Source of the DNA: Aldehydirespirator sp963662645
GTDB lineage: Bacteria; Actinomycetota; Acidimicrobiia; Acidimicrobiales; Aldehydirespiratoraceae
Direction of reading: 5' to 3'
Length of the DNA: 64,000 nt
Assembly: GCA_963662645.2 (NCBI GenBank)
Contig: OY759762.1
Span: 1,736,001-1,800,000, forward strand
This document shows, piece after piece, positions 24,775 through 33,126 of the stretch (position 1 is the stretch's first letter; each line of letters begins with the position of its first letter). Made by a program: the position numbers and the translations under genes. The notes under the pieces were generated by a model. It did not search any database. It saw only the letters and a list, made by a program, of their open reading frames with translations, and was not told the DNA's origin.

Positions 24775-26190
24775 CTAGGGCGGCGGTCTCGGCGTGTGCT
24801 TGTCGCCGTTGTCGTCCGCTCGCCTGGGCGTAACGTCGGCGCTGGCCTCGCCGTCTGGCGGGTTGTCGTCGTCGGCGCTGTCGCTGTCGTCGGCGCAGGG
24901 GTCAGCATCGCCGTGGTCGCTGTCGTCGGCGCAGGGGTCAGCATCGCCGTGGTCGCTGTCGTCGGCGCAGGGGTCAGCATCGCCGTGGTCGCTGTCGTCG
25001 GCGCAGGGGTCGGTTCTGGCCAGTCTGAGGTTGTGGGCGATGGCGGCGGCGAGCGCTGCGATGGCGTGGGCGCCGAGGCCGCGGGCTCGGCACATCTTGG
25101 AGGCCAGGCCGCCGTCGTCTTTGACCATGTTGTTGACGTTCTCGACCTGCATGCGTCTGTGGTAGGAGTCCTTCCAGGCTCGGGTTCCCCACGGGGTCGG
25201 CTGCCAGTAGTCGAGCTTGTCGGCTGGGATGGTGACCAGGCCTTTGCAGCATTCGTCGGCGTGGTGGTCGACTTCGATGTAGGGCGCTGACTTGTTGGGT
25301 CGTGCGTTGTTGCGGTGGGTGGTCAGGTTGGTGACGATCCGTCCGGCGCATTGGGGGCAGCGGAACTGCATGTCTCCGTTGTCGAACCTTTGGGTTCGCG
25401 ACCACCGGAACCGGGCCCGCTGCTCATACCAGTCTTCGAGCTGTTCTGTGGTGAGCCCCTCAGGGGGTTGTTTGAACCGCTCGGGCAGCCACAGCGGGAA
25501 GAACATCCCGTCCACGGCGAGCAGGTGCTGGCGGTGTTTGCCGGTGCCGACCTCGATGATTTTTGTCTGGGCTTCGTTGGACTTCAGGTCCCTGATGACA
25601 TCGAGGCCCAGTTGGTGCATGTGGCGCACGAAGACCTCCGTGAGTTGGGAGATGCCCCTGTCGGTGAGGACCTCTTGGATGTTGTCTGTTATGACCAGGG
25701 CGTCTTCGATGGCCCTGTTGGCGCAACGCCCGGGGTGCGCGCTGGCCGTGTCGACGGACAGTGCGGCGATGTAGCCCGGCGGCGTGTCCCGCAGCACGGC
25801 GCCGGCGAGTTTCACGAGCACCGCGAAGGTGACGTGGTAGCCGGTGAACGTTGTGGCTTTGTGGCCTGTGGCTGCGCTGGCTGAGCGGTAGCCGGCGGTG
25901 GCGCCGTGGTCGGCGCAGCGGACGAGTTTGCCGTTGGCGTTGAGGTGGATGCCATCGGGCAGATTTCCGGTCTCTTTGAGCGCCTTGTCGACTGCTTGGT
26001 CGACTTCGGCTTGTTCGCGGTAGTCATAGCAGCGGTAGAAGGTCTCGAACGCGGTCTGGTCCACGCTGACCGCTTTGGCTTCTTTGAGCCACTTCTTGGG
26101 GATCGTGGCCTTGAGGATCTCCTGGCACACCACCCTGAAGTCACAGACAGGCTCCGGGCCGTGCTCGTCGGGGTGGCGGGTGGCGGTCAC
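24775..26190 (-). CDS. DDE transposase (catalytic ORF of a split transposase)
   Basis: 471 residues from GTG 26190, which overlaps the stop of the upstream ORF (GTGA). Features of DDE transposases: first Asp in AVSVDQTAF, a Cys-rich insert (FRCPQCAGR, DECCKG) that looks like a zinc ribbon, and the C-terminal SYHRRMQVENVNNMVKDDGG with the last Glu, then GLGAHAIAALAAAIAHNLRLART. The N-terminal helical region found in one-piece relatives is missing here and appears to be supplied by the upstream ORF. The C-terminus has an acidic 12-residue repeat tail. Confidence 0.8.
   Translation of the reverse strand: MTATRHPDEHGPEPVCDFRVVCQEILKATIPKKWLKEAKAVSVDQTAFETFYRCYDYREQAEVDQAVDKALKETGNLPDGIHLNANGKLVRCADHGATAGYRSASAATGHKATTFTGYHVTFAVLVKLAGAVLRDTPPGYIAALSVDTASAHPGRCANRAIEDALVITDNIQEVLTDRGISQLTEVFVRHMHQLGLDVIRDLKSNEAQTKIIEVGTGKHRQHLLAVDGMFFPLWLPERFKQPPEGLTTEQLEDWYEQRARFRWSRTQRFDNGDMQFRCPQCAGRIVTNLTTHRNNARPNKSAPYIEVDHHADECCKGLVTIPADKLDYWQPTPWGTRAWKDSYHRRMQVENVNNMVKDDGGLASKMCRARGLGAHAIAALAAAIAHNLRLARTDPCADDSDHGDADPCADDSDHGDADPCADDSDHGDADPCADDSDSADDDNPPDGEASADVTPRRADDNGDKHTPRPPP
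24881..25011 (-). repeat. 36-bp in-frame tandem repeat, 3.6 copies
   Basis: Units 24881-24916, 24917-24952, 24953-24988 are identical, with a partial fourth to 25011. They encode DPCADDSDHGDA at the transposase C-terminus, each with one Cys and a His within Asp clusters, which suggests a metal-binding or highly acidic tail. Confidence 0.92.
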
Positions 26191-26783
26191 TGGTTCGTCT
26201 CTCGTGGCAGGCGGAGGGGCGTGTGGGCGGTGTCTGGTAGACGTTCGATCTCGGGGAGGTCCCCGATCTCGGGGAACTGCTCGATCCGCTGCATCTGGCG
26301 TTCGACCACGTTGAAACTCACCGGCGTTCGGGTTGTGCGGGTGCACATGCCCGCGGAGTGCCAGATGCGGCTGTCCATGCCGTTGACGACGCGGCAGACC
26401 ACTGTGCGGGTGGCGCGGCCCTTCTCTTCGACCGCGAGGATCAACGCGAGGACCAGAATCTCGGGAGCGAGGCTCGACTCAGGGCCGGGGTGGGTGCCGA
26501 GATGCAGCCGCCAGCGCCTGAACGCGCGGCTTTGGCGGACACACCGCAACAACGGAGCGGCCCTGCCCCAGGAGACCTCTATGACAGCGCCGAGCAGTTC
26601 GTCGATCTGGGCCTGCGACAGCCGCCTGCCGGCTTCCTTGGCTCGGTTGACGGCACGAACGAACGAAGGGAAATCGGTCGGGAGAATACGGAACAGACGG
26701 TCGAGCCGCTCCAAGTCGGCGACCGTGGCGCAGCTGCGGCCCGCGTCGCGCTGCTCGCGTCGATGCCGGGCGCGGCGGGTCAT
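26187..26783 (-). CDS. Transposase accessory ORF (N-terminal region of split transposase)
   Basis: 198 residues from ATG 26783 (GAGGGG upstream). The central segment SSLAPEILVLALILAVEEKGRATRTVVCRVVNGMD resembles the helical DUF772-like part that precedes the catalytic core in IS5/IS1182-type transposases. The stop overlaps the catalytic ORF start by 4 bp and its own start overlaps the stop of a small upstream ORF by 4 bp. I infer a two-protein transposase; an ancestral frameshift split is the alternative. Confidence 0.65.
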   Translation of the reverse strand: MTRRARHRREQRDAGRSCATVADLERLDRLFRILPTDFPSFVRAVNRAKEAGRRLSQAQIDELLGAVIEVSWGRAAPLLRCVRQSRAFRRWRLHLGTHPGPESSLAPEILVLALILAVEEKGRATRTVVCRVVNGMDSRIWHSAGMCTRTTRTPVSFNVVERQMQRIEQFPEIGDLPEIERLPDTAHTPLRLPRETNQ

Positions 26784-26878
26784 GCCCGCAACCCCTCGAT
26801 CACGGCCTGCTCGGCGTCGATCCGCTCGACTGCCAGCTCGACCAGTCCGCCGAGAGTCTTGGCGGATCTGGCCGCCAT
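26780..26878 (-). CDS. Small ORF coupled to the transposase genes
   Basis: 32 codons encoding MAARSAKTLGGLVELAVERI and a short tail; its TGA overlaps the ATG of the next ORF (ATGA). The same frame stays open for about 20 residues upstream (with PWDGRPPVLQQHRR), so the true start may be an upstream alternative codon. Could be a short leader for translational coupling or a small helical partner. Confidence 0.4.
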   Translation of the reverse strand: MAARSAKTLGGLVELAVERIDAEQAVIEGLRA

Positions 26879-27294
26879 ACGACGATGCTGCTGGAGTACC
26901 GGGGGCCGCCCGTCCCAAGGCGTGGCGGCCCTCTCAGGGTTGAGCGGCGGCGCGATGCATGATGACTCGCGATTCGCTCGCCATGGTCGAACTCCGAATC
27001 CCCTGGCCCGACTCTCGGTGGTCGCAGATGTAGGTCCCGTTGGTGCTGCGCCACGGGACCTCTGAACTAGGCCAAAACAAGCTGACCGCGTTCTGAAATC
27101 GCCGGGTTCGCGTTCGGTATCCGCAGAAACGCGTTCTAGGCACCATTGCGGCCAATGCGCTGACCTGCGGGTTTGCTATTTCGCGCCGTCCCCTCTTCCA
27201 GCTTCGGACCTTCCTCTGGGCATACCGCTTCCTCGGTAGTCGGGCCCTGAAACGGATGTACACCTCAGCCAACGCTGGAGAGCATGGAAGGGAG
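26879..27294. other. Intergenic region without a supported gene
   Basis: Holds the presumed outer end of the transposable element and the downstream side of the TIR gene. A minus-strand open frame (26934-27272) is Arg/Ser-rich without recognisable features. I could not identify terminal inverted repeats by eye. Confidence 0.5.
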
Positions 27295-28083
27295 TCAACC
27301 GGGTAGCGACTGGTCGAAGATCACCGCCGCGATCTCGTCGGCTATCTCCTCTACTGCGCAGTCTGAGGTGCGTAGTGCCACCTTGTCGGCCAGAGACGGA
27401 CTGTGGGCGACTACCTCGTCCTTGGAGATCTCATGCCAGATGGGTAGCAGAACCTGCTTCGCGCTGTTGGCCATCGTCACAAGCCCGTCGAGTTCGTATT
27501 GCGGCCAACCCTTGGCGAAGAACGGCTTGGAGAGAACGACGAGCCCAAACCTACTCCTGGCGATGCCGCCGTCGATTCTCCTGCGGAGACTGTCGCCAAC
27601 ACGCAGTTCGAACTCGTCGTACCACACGGAGGCACCCCGGCTTGTGAGGGCATGCGCCAGCGGCCGCACAACCGCGTCCTTGTCCTCGGCGGCATGCGAA
27701 ATGAAGATGTCGAATTCTCGGTCATCGTCGGTGTGCGCACCCTCGGCGGCATTGTTGACCAGTGCAGCGATATCGGCCCGTCCTTCTCGGATTGGGGGTA
27801 GTGGCTCAAGGGCGGCGCGGTTGATCACACGGAAGCCTGCGTTTGTGGAGCCACGCAGGCCCTGAAGGTCGACGACTCCGTGCCAGTGGCCACTTGAAGG
27901 GATTTCGATCCGAACCGGCGACCTCTTCGCGAGTCCGCCGTGGTACCGGTGTTTTTCGCCTCGCCGGTACTTCTGATAGTTGATCGAGTCCAGGAGTCTC
28001 ACGTTGGCGGCCCTCGTGAGGGTCACCTCCAAGACGTCGCCGCGTGATCGGTAGCCCAAGTCAGAGTGAAGAAACCTGCTCAT
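27295..28083 (-). CDS. DUF1883-TIR domain protein
   Basis: 262 residues. N-terminal DUF1883 domain (1 to about 88): SRGDVLEVTLTRAANVRLLDSINY and HYR.. GGLAKRSPVRIEIPSSGHWH match the family pattern. C-terminal TIR domain (124-262): FDIFISHAAEDKD, VWYDEFELRVGDSLRRRID, SRFGLVVLSKPFF and WPQYEL with E197 at the NADase catalytic position. Bacterial TIR proteins often deplete NAD or make cyclic ADP-ribose signals in anti-phage defence. No adjacent SIR2, Thoeris ThsA or CBASS partner is seen. Confidence 0.85.
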   Translation of the reverse strand: MSRFLHSDLGYRSRGDVLEVTLTRAANVRLLDSINYQKYRRGEKHRYHGGLAKRSPVRIEIPSSGHWHGVVDLQGLRGSTNAGFRVINRAALEPLPPIREGRADIAALVNNAAEGAHTDDDREFDIFISHAAEDKDAVVRPLAHALTSRGASVWYDEFELRVGDSLRRRIDGGIARSRFGLVVLSKPFFAKGWPQYELDGLVTMANSAKQVLLPIWHEISKDEVVAHSPSLADKVALRTSDCAVEEIADEIAAVIFDQSLPG

Positions 28084-28744
28084 GTTCCGAACCTACCAGA
28101 ATTCCGAACACCAGTTTGCACAAGATCTGAGGAATCTCGCTCCTCGATTGGAGCCTGTGTCCCCTCTGGCGTCGGACCCCCGTGTCGGGCGAGGACCCCT
28201 CCAGCGCGCCCTGTGGTGAGCGTCGAGTCGATCTTGAGGAGGTCGCGCTGCACGCTGCGCGGGTTCCGGTGCCACAGGGTCCATGACCGCCGCGCCCAGG
28301 GAGGTCTGGGCTCTGGAGGTGGCGGAGCGGAGCACGACGCTGGAGCGGCAGCGCCGTCGCATGACCTGCAATGCTGGTGCGCGGATGGTCAGACCGTCCA
28401 GCCGAGCACCGCTGCGAAATGGGAAGGCCAGAGACTGTTTCGCGCCGCTCTGACCTCAGCAAATGGGCGACCTCTCGGCCGTCGCTGGCTGCAAATGTGA
28501 CAAACCCCCCTCTCAGAATGTGAAGGTTCCGCTGCGAGCCGCTAGGACACCGAGGTCAGAGGTGGTCGCGAACACCCCACTCTGGTGGCTTCGTCAGCTG
28601 GAGCCACTTGGGTTCGTGAGTTACCCAAGATCGCGGGCTTTTGGCGTGTTCTTAGCTATATCGATGATTTCTACTGATTTAGATGATGACTCCTGCTATG
28701 CCGGAGCAGTGCTAAGGCGAGCCGGACCTGCGCATGGACGCGCT
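28084..28744. other. Long intergenic region without a supported gene
   Basis: Open frames on both strands here are short and compositionally random. An AT-rich patch lies around 28655-28690. It ends at the second copy of the 12-bp hairpin. Possibly decayed mobile-element sequence. Confidence 0.5.
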
Positions 28745-28773
28745 GAAGCTGCCGGTAGGTCACCGGCAGCTTC
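28745..28773. terminator. 12-bp perfect hairpin, second copy
   Basis: GAAGCTGCCGGT / ACCGGCAGCTTC with a 5-nt loop, 26 bp beyond the stop of the minus-strand small membrane gene. It equals the hairpin at 24725-24754 except for one compensated base pair (A-T to C-G), and both are preceded by GCGCT. Confidence 0.65.
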
Positions 28774-28799
28774 ACAAGGGAGGCTCGGGTCGGGAGCTT

Positions 28800-29036
28800 C
28801 TAGGGAGGCGCTCGGGTCGGCGTCTCGCTCCGGCGGCTGCTCACGGCCGACCGGGGCGTAGCCCTCGACGGGTCTTCGGGTGGCCGAGGGCATTCGTCGC
28901 CGCTGGAGTCGCCTTCCTCTTCCAGCTTCTTGGCTGAGGTCTGGTCAAGGTTGTAGATGACGACCAGCGCCAGCATCGACAAGGTGATGGCCGCGAGTCC
29001 CATCGCTTGGCAGCATCGCGCTCTACGGCCAGTCAC
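28800..29036 (-). CDS. Small single-pass membrane protein
   Basis: 78 residues from GTG 29036, which overlaps the stop of the upstream gene (GTGA). One hydrophobic segment (about 12-28, LAAITLSMLALVVIYNL) then an acidic, Pro/Ser/Arg-rich tail. No family recognised. Coupling suggests it works with the 29033-30163 product, perhaps as its membrane partner. The C-terminal codons resemble those of the transposase 3' end (see findings). Confidence 0.6.
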   Translation of the reverse strand: MTGRRARCCQAMGLAAITLSMLALVVIYNLDQTSAKKLEEEGDSSGDECPRPPEDPSRATPRSAVSSRRSETPTRAPP

Positions 29037-30163
29037 ACTCTCCTGCCACCCGAAGCGATCTTCCGCTGGCTGCGGACCTCATCACAGATGACTTGTGGCA
29101 TGATCGCCTTCCATGAGGCTGAGATTGAGTCGTCGTCGTGATCGCGATAATGGGCGCAAGCACACACATCCGCTTCAAGGTCATCGAGATCTTTCTGTAT
29201 CTTGCGCGCGTCCTCAGCCATGCGCGCTTGTAGCCTCCGCTTGACAGGGCTTGTAGCTATCCTGTGTAGGCTTTGGTCGCGCTCATGGCGATCCATGCGC
29301 TGGACCCAGTCGGCGCGTAGTTTGTGCGGAGCAGACATGCCGCACAGGTCGATCCGGGCACCTAGGGCGAACCAATGCCAGTTACCGCCCTCGGTCTGGC
29401 CCAGTGCTGTCTCGGCTGTGTGCTCCAACGCGGAGGGCCTGCAGATCAGATATGGCGTGGTGAACTCATCTCGTACGCCACCCAGTTGAACAATGATCGG
29501 CGTCTCTTGGTCGATGATGCCAGACTTGACTTCCACCTGTCCTAGGGGCAATTCGGGAGAGCCGCAGATCATCGTGCGCGGTGTGAGCGGCATCATGAAC
29601 TCAGCGGTACCGGGAGCACGTCCACTCCAGTCTTCAGCGTCGTACACAGGGATCGCTCCCAACGGGATTGCAACGTCGTTCGGATAGACGGTGACCTGAA
29701 ATCCGCAGTTGCGAAAGCGTTGTCCTGCGTCCTCAGAACGCTGTCCAATAATCGCTTCCCATTTCGTGCTGCCTAACGGAGCGTCCTTCATGAACTGCCG
29801 TATCGGGACGATCACTGAGCGAGCGTGATGCAGCACAACGAACTTCATCAGACGCTCTAAGGGACTCTCCTCCTCTACTGAGCACTCCGTTCCAGAGAGA
29901 TAGACTTCGACATCACCAAACTGAACATTGTTGTCTCCGAGCTTTGCCCCGAGTTCTCTGACCGCAGTTATCCCAGCTCTTTCGCTGCCACTCCAACTGT
30001 TGTCCAGCGCCTCAGACCACAAGTCCTCAAAGCAATGCAGGCCCCCGGGTGACACCAACACCTTTGCGCGATGCCACAGGCACACCACGCCTACCTTCCG
30101 ACCTTCGCTCGTATCCTCGGCCCATTGATCTATGAGGGACGAGGTGATGTAGTGCTGACGCAT
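29033..30163 (-). CDS. Uncharacterised protein, weakly DUF4238-like
   Basis: 376 residues from ATG 30163 (GGAG upstream). The start MRQHYITSSLIDQWAED and CFEDLWSEALDNSWSGSERAGITAVRELG recall the HxxP.. / ExxW..E pattern of DUF4238 proteins, but the match is weak. There is no recognisable catalytic motif; the second half contains SGIIDQETPIIVQLGG and a Cys-rich VCACAHYRD near the end. Lower GC than the flanking chromosome. Sits between the Mrr-like nuclease gene and a coupled small membrane gene in one direction, as in defence cassettes. Confidence 0.55.
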   Translation of the reverse strand: MRQHYITSSLIDQWAEDTSEGRKVGVVCLWHRAKVLVSPGGLHCFEDLWSEALDNSWSGSERAGITAVRELGAKLGDNNVQFGDVEVYLSGTECSVEEESPLERLMKFVVLHHARSVIVPIRQFMKDAPLGSTKWEAIIGQRSEDAGQRFRNCGFQVTVYPNDVAIPLGAIPVYDAEDWSGRAPGTAEFMMPLTPRTMICGSPELPLGQVEVKSGIIDQETPIIVQLGGVRDEFTTPYLICRPSALEHTAETALGQTEGGNWHWFALGARIDLCGMSAPHKLRADWVQRMDRHERDQSLHRIATSPVKRRLQARMAEDARKIQKDLDDLEADVCACAHYRDHDDDSISASWKAIMPQVICDEVRSQRKIASGGRRV

Positions 30164-30385
30164 AGGGTTACTCCGTCGACTAGCTGCAGATAGCCCGCCA
30201 TATGTCTGAGATCGTGGCTGCGACGTGCCTCCTGTACTAGAGCTTGACAAGCTAGAGGGCGAACATGAGTGGTGAGCTTCATAGGCGAATGGCGTTACTC
30301 CGCTGGCTGCAATCGGTGGCTTATCGTGTTGTCGTTCTCGGGCACGAAGGTCAGAGTAATCGGTGTGTCCGTTTCATCGGGTAGT

Positions 30386-31903
30386 TCAGAAGGCGGGTTG
30401 AGCAGAGATGCCGATTCTACTTCCAGATATGACTGATCCGATTGGGATTACTTGGTCTTGAATCCTAATGGTGGTCGGTACGACATCACGAAGATCGTGG
30501 GCTGAATTGGGAACTACAGCTATCTCGTAGTCCTCTCTTGTCATAGAGATAGTACGTTCGGTCCATGTTGAAGTGAGTGTTTCTCCTCGCAGCAGACGAA
30601 CCGCAAAGTCCAATGCTCGTACCTCTTCGCGGGTTAGTTCGCCGCGAATGAAGAAGTCTCTTCCTGTAGTAAGTTGCAGGAAGGCGAGGGCTTCCAGAAG
30701 GTTGCCGAATCCTCTTGCTTCCTCGATGAAGGTGGAGGTCGGGTCAACCGTACTGTCGCACACATGCTGGCCGTTGATCATTACTCGAACGGAGATCTCG
30801 GCATTGAGGGAAGCGATGAGTCTAACGGCAGGCAACAGTGTCGAAGGATTGTACTCATCGGGGTGAGCGTATTGGATAGTGCAATCTACGCTGCACTGTT
30901 CGAGGTCAGCTTGAAGCACAGCAATAATGGTTCCCGAGGAGTCCACGAATGTCCGTCTAGGGCCGAGCATGCCGCGTGTGATGATCGTTCGCTTGAGGGA
31001 CAACTGACTGAGAATTGTCTCGTCAGGATCAAGTATCCTGAGTTCCATCGTCTCCTCGCCAGTATCGCTGGAAGTAGCACTGCCAAGCGTCAAGGTGCCA
31101 CCCACATAGTCTCCCTCCAGGCCAGCACGCAAGTCCATCGGGACGCGTTCGATGAATTCGGCGGGAATCGTACATGACGTGCCGTAGTCGAAGCTTCGTT
31201 GGAGTTCTTCCTGCACGCGACGGCCTTCAGGCGTATCGGGAAACGAGAATACTGGCCTCAAGTAGATAGGTCTGTCTCGATCTGCACCCCGATAGCGCGG
31301 GCGAATCGACACTGATATGGCTCCACCAGCGTCAGAGGCCATACCAAATGTGTAATGAGGGTCTACTTGGTTAAGTTCCTCTTGAATAGCGCGGAACCGT
31401 TCAATGGCTCCAGGGATCCCATTGCTCAGGGCTGTGTTCTCAAGTTGGAATCGCTCGATCAGTTCGAGGATTTGATCTCGTGCGTCCTCCAAGTAGTAGC
31501 GATATATGTCGGGCATTGCAGCCATGCGGCTGTCGAGCCACGTCTTGCCAATCCATTTGCAAGGGAATGGACACCTAGCAGTCAGCTCGTTGAACCAGTC
31601 TTCTTCGCCTGGAGTGGGATCAATAGGAACGACGAGATACCAAGCGGTCGGTCGGTACTCCTTGGCACTCTTGAGAGAATCCTTGACTTGTTCACGCTGC
31701 TTCTTGGCCATTCTCCCCGTGTGACTCTTGAGCTGGTAGATCTCAAGACCAGAATCGAGCGGAACCTGCACATCCCGACCTCCATCGCCACCGGAGCCGT
31801 CGATCCGCTGGGCATTGGGATGAAGGCGACTGATCAGCACCGCCACCATGTCTTCGTAGGTATCCCGATCTACGTCCGACCATGGGACTCTGTTCGATCT
31901 CAT
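30386..31903 (-). CDS. Mrr-like restriction endonuclease-domain protein
   Basis: 505 residues. The N-terminal ~150 residues look like an Mrr-type PD-(D/E)xK nuclease: YEDMVAVLISRLHPNAQRIDGSGGDGGRD (D44) and LEIYQLKS (E54, Q57-x-K59), the QxK variant typical of Mrr. The remaining 350 residues have no recognised fold and may sense the target. Moderate GC and distinct codon use indicate acquisition. Likely a type IV restriction or abortive-infection effector, inferred from domain and neighbourhood. Confidence 0.7.
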   Translation of the reverse strand: MRSNRVPWSDVDRDTYEDMVAVLISRLHPNAQRIDGSGGDGGRDVQVPLDSGLEIYQLKSHTGRMAKKQREQVKDSLKSAKEYRPTAWYLVVPIDPTPGEEDWFNELTARCPFPCKWIGKTWLDSRMAAMPDIYRYYLEDARDQILELIERFQLENTALSNGIPGAIERFRAIQEELNQVDPHYTFGMASDAGGAISVSIRPRYRGADRDRPIYLRPVFSFPDTPEGRRVQEELQRSFDYGTSCTIPAEFIERVPMDLRAGLEGDYVGGTLTLGSATSSDTGEETMELRILDPDETILSQLSLKRTIITRGMLGPRRTFVDSSGTIIAVLQADLEQCSVDCTIQYAHPDEYNPSTLLPAVRLIASLNAEISVRVMINGQHVCDSTVDPTSTFIEEARGFGNLLEALAFLQLTTGRDFFIRGELTREEVRALDFAVRLLRGETLTSTWTERTISMTREDYEIAVVPNSAHDLRDVVPTTIRIQDQVIPIGSVISGSRIGISAQPAF

Positions 31904-31940
31904 CTTGCTGTGCCTCCAGCGCAGTTCAGGTGGTGGGCTG

Positions 31941-32348
31941 CTAGTACCGCCGCCTTCGGCTACGGCCTCGCCTGCCCCTGCTTCTGCTGCCCTTCCGCTG
32001 CTTGGAGTCTCCTTCTAGGAGGTCAGGGAACTCGATGAGCACGCGGAGGGCGAGAAGAGCCAGCATCACAATCAACGCAACGACGGACAGCCCGACACCT
32101 AGTGCTGCTACGGCCTTCCACCACCCGTCTGCCCATCCGTACGCCCACCATGACAGCCATCCTGCCGACGCCTGCCAGACCAGGATGATGAGCAGATCCC
32201 ACCCGGAGGTCATGAACCCCCACCACCCACGAACAGCCAGCTCGACCACGAGCGCGATGAACCCCACCGAGGACATGCCAAGACCGGCTATCGACGGCAC
32301 GTCGATGTGCCTTGACGCCCTGAGGGGATACTCCGTGCCGGATGCCAT
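31941..32348 (-). CDS. Small multi-pass membrane protein
   Basis: 135 residues with three hydrophobic segments (near 22-38, 48-66 rich in Trp, and 80-103) and a very basic Ser/Arg/Lys tail ending RGRRGRSRRRRY. No family recognised. TAAGTT (minus strand, plus positions 32355-32360) ends 6 bp before the ATG, fitting a leaderless transcript. It lies 37 bp downstream of the Mrr-like gene's ATG, so it precedes that gene in the same direction and could be part of the same unit. Confidence 0.6.
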   Translation of the reverse strand: MASGTEYPLRASRHIDVPSIAGLGMSSVGFIALVVELAVRGWWGFMTSGWDLLIILVWQASAGWLSWWAYGWADGWWKAVAALGVGLSVVALIVMLALLALRVLIEFPDLLEGDSKQRKGSRSRGRRGRSRRRRY

Positions 32349-32424
32349 GCTTGTAACTTAACGTGGCTACTGGCCGCACCCACCAGCAGCAGAGCAGGAC
32401 GGGTCTCGGTACGATCCTGCGGTC

Positions 32425-32820
32425 ATGGACCAGACGCCAGACCCCGGCTCTTCGCCGGGCGCTCACCTGTCGGAGCCTGGATTCACCGCCGCCGAAGCAC
32501 CCCGGTTGATGTGCAAGTGGGATGGACGAGGCCGCATGACCGTCCTCATCCAGCTCGCCAAGGACTGGGCATGCTCCCCCTCGCTGCGCGAAGCCATGAT
32601 TGTCGACCCTCCCAAGCGCCGGCGCTGGCATCACAAGTTCACCCCATGGAAACGAGATCTGGCCCGCGTCGCGGCCGTGGTGCATGTCCTGTGCGACCGC
32701 GACGGCCATCCGGTGCCAGATTGGGTGTGGCAGCACCGCAGCGCGAGAGCCATCCACCTCGACTCCCGACCGGGGGCGTCCCGCGAAGTGGTGGGCTTTG
32801 AGTTGAGCCTCGGTGGTTAG
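32425..32820 (+). CDS. Hypothetical protein
   Basis: 131 residues, no recognised domain; the middle is Trp- and Arg-rich (KRRRWHHKFTPWKRDLARVAAVVHVLCDRDGHPVPDWVWQHRSA). GTACGAT lies 9-10 bp upstream of the ATG with no ribosome-binding site. High GC suggests it belongs to the host-like rather than the low-GC parts of the region. Confidence 0.45.
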   Translation: MDQTPDPGSSPGAHLSEPGFTAAEAPRLMCKWDGRGRMTVLIQLAKDWACSPSLREAMIVDPPKRRRWHHKFTPWKRDLARVAAVVHVLCDRDGHPVPDWVWQHRSARAIHLDSRPGASREVVGFELSLGG

Positions 32821-33002
32821 TTGCCGGCTGTGAGTTCGGCTGTGGCGAGGCTATCGCTTCGGGGGTGGAGCTGGCTCATGGAGTCTTCTGAGAGGTAGCG
32901 GCGGTCGCTGGCCTGCCATTCGTCGTGGAGGTCCGCGAGGATGGCGCCGACCAATCGGATGGCGGAGGCCTCGCTGGGGAAGATCCCCACGACGCGTCGC
33001 AT
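32817..33002 (-). pseudogene. IS256-family (mutator) transposase C-terminal remnant
   Basis: The readable 61 residues RRVVGIFPSEASAIRLVGAILADLHDEWQASDRRYLSEDSM match the very end of IS256-type transposases (FPN..A..RLVGAVL.E..DEW....RYL). Everything upstream of about 33002 is missing, so it is a 3' fragment. Confidence 0.75.
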
Positions 33003-33126
33003 CGCGCCCGCGGCCTGCGCCTACCACAACGTCTGGTTCGACCCGCCCAGCATCGAGGACATTCGGGTGCACGGCATCCGCTCACTAGATGGAGACAGCT
33101 TCAAGGCTGAACATCCGCCTGCATAG
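33003..33126 (+). pseudogene. C-terminal remnant of an unidentified gene
   Basis: The plus frame ACAYHNVWFDPPSIEDIRVH... ends at 33126 and reads like a genuine protein C-terminus, but its upstream part is replaced by the antisense IS256 remnant. The junction lies at about 33002-33010. The parent gene is not recognised. Confidence 0.4.

Noticed and set aside
24881..25011. CRISPR-like repeats at 36-bp period
   Set aside because: Repeats are in frame, contiguous and encode an acidic tail of the transposase.
26934..27272. Minus ORF upstream of the transposase cluster
   Set aside because: Arg/Ser-rich, no motifs, and no coupling to neighbours.
28066..28500. Plus and minus ORFs in the gap after the TIR gene
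   Set aside because: Both strands are open by composition alone; neither has domain features or a ribosome-binding site.
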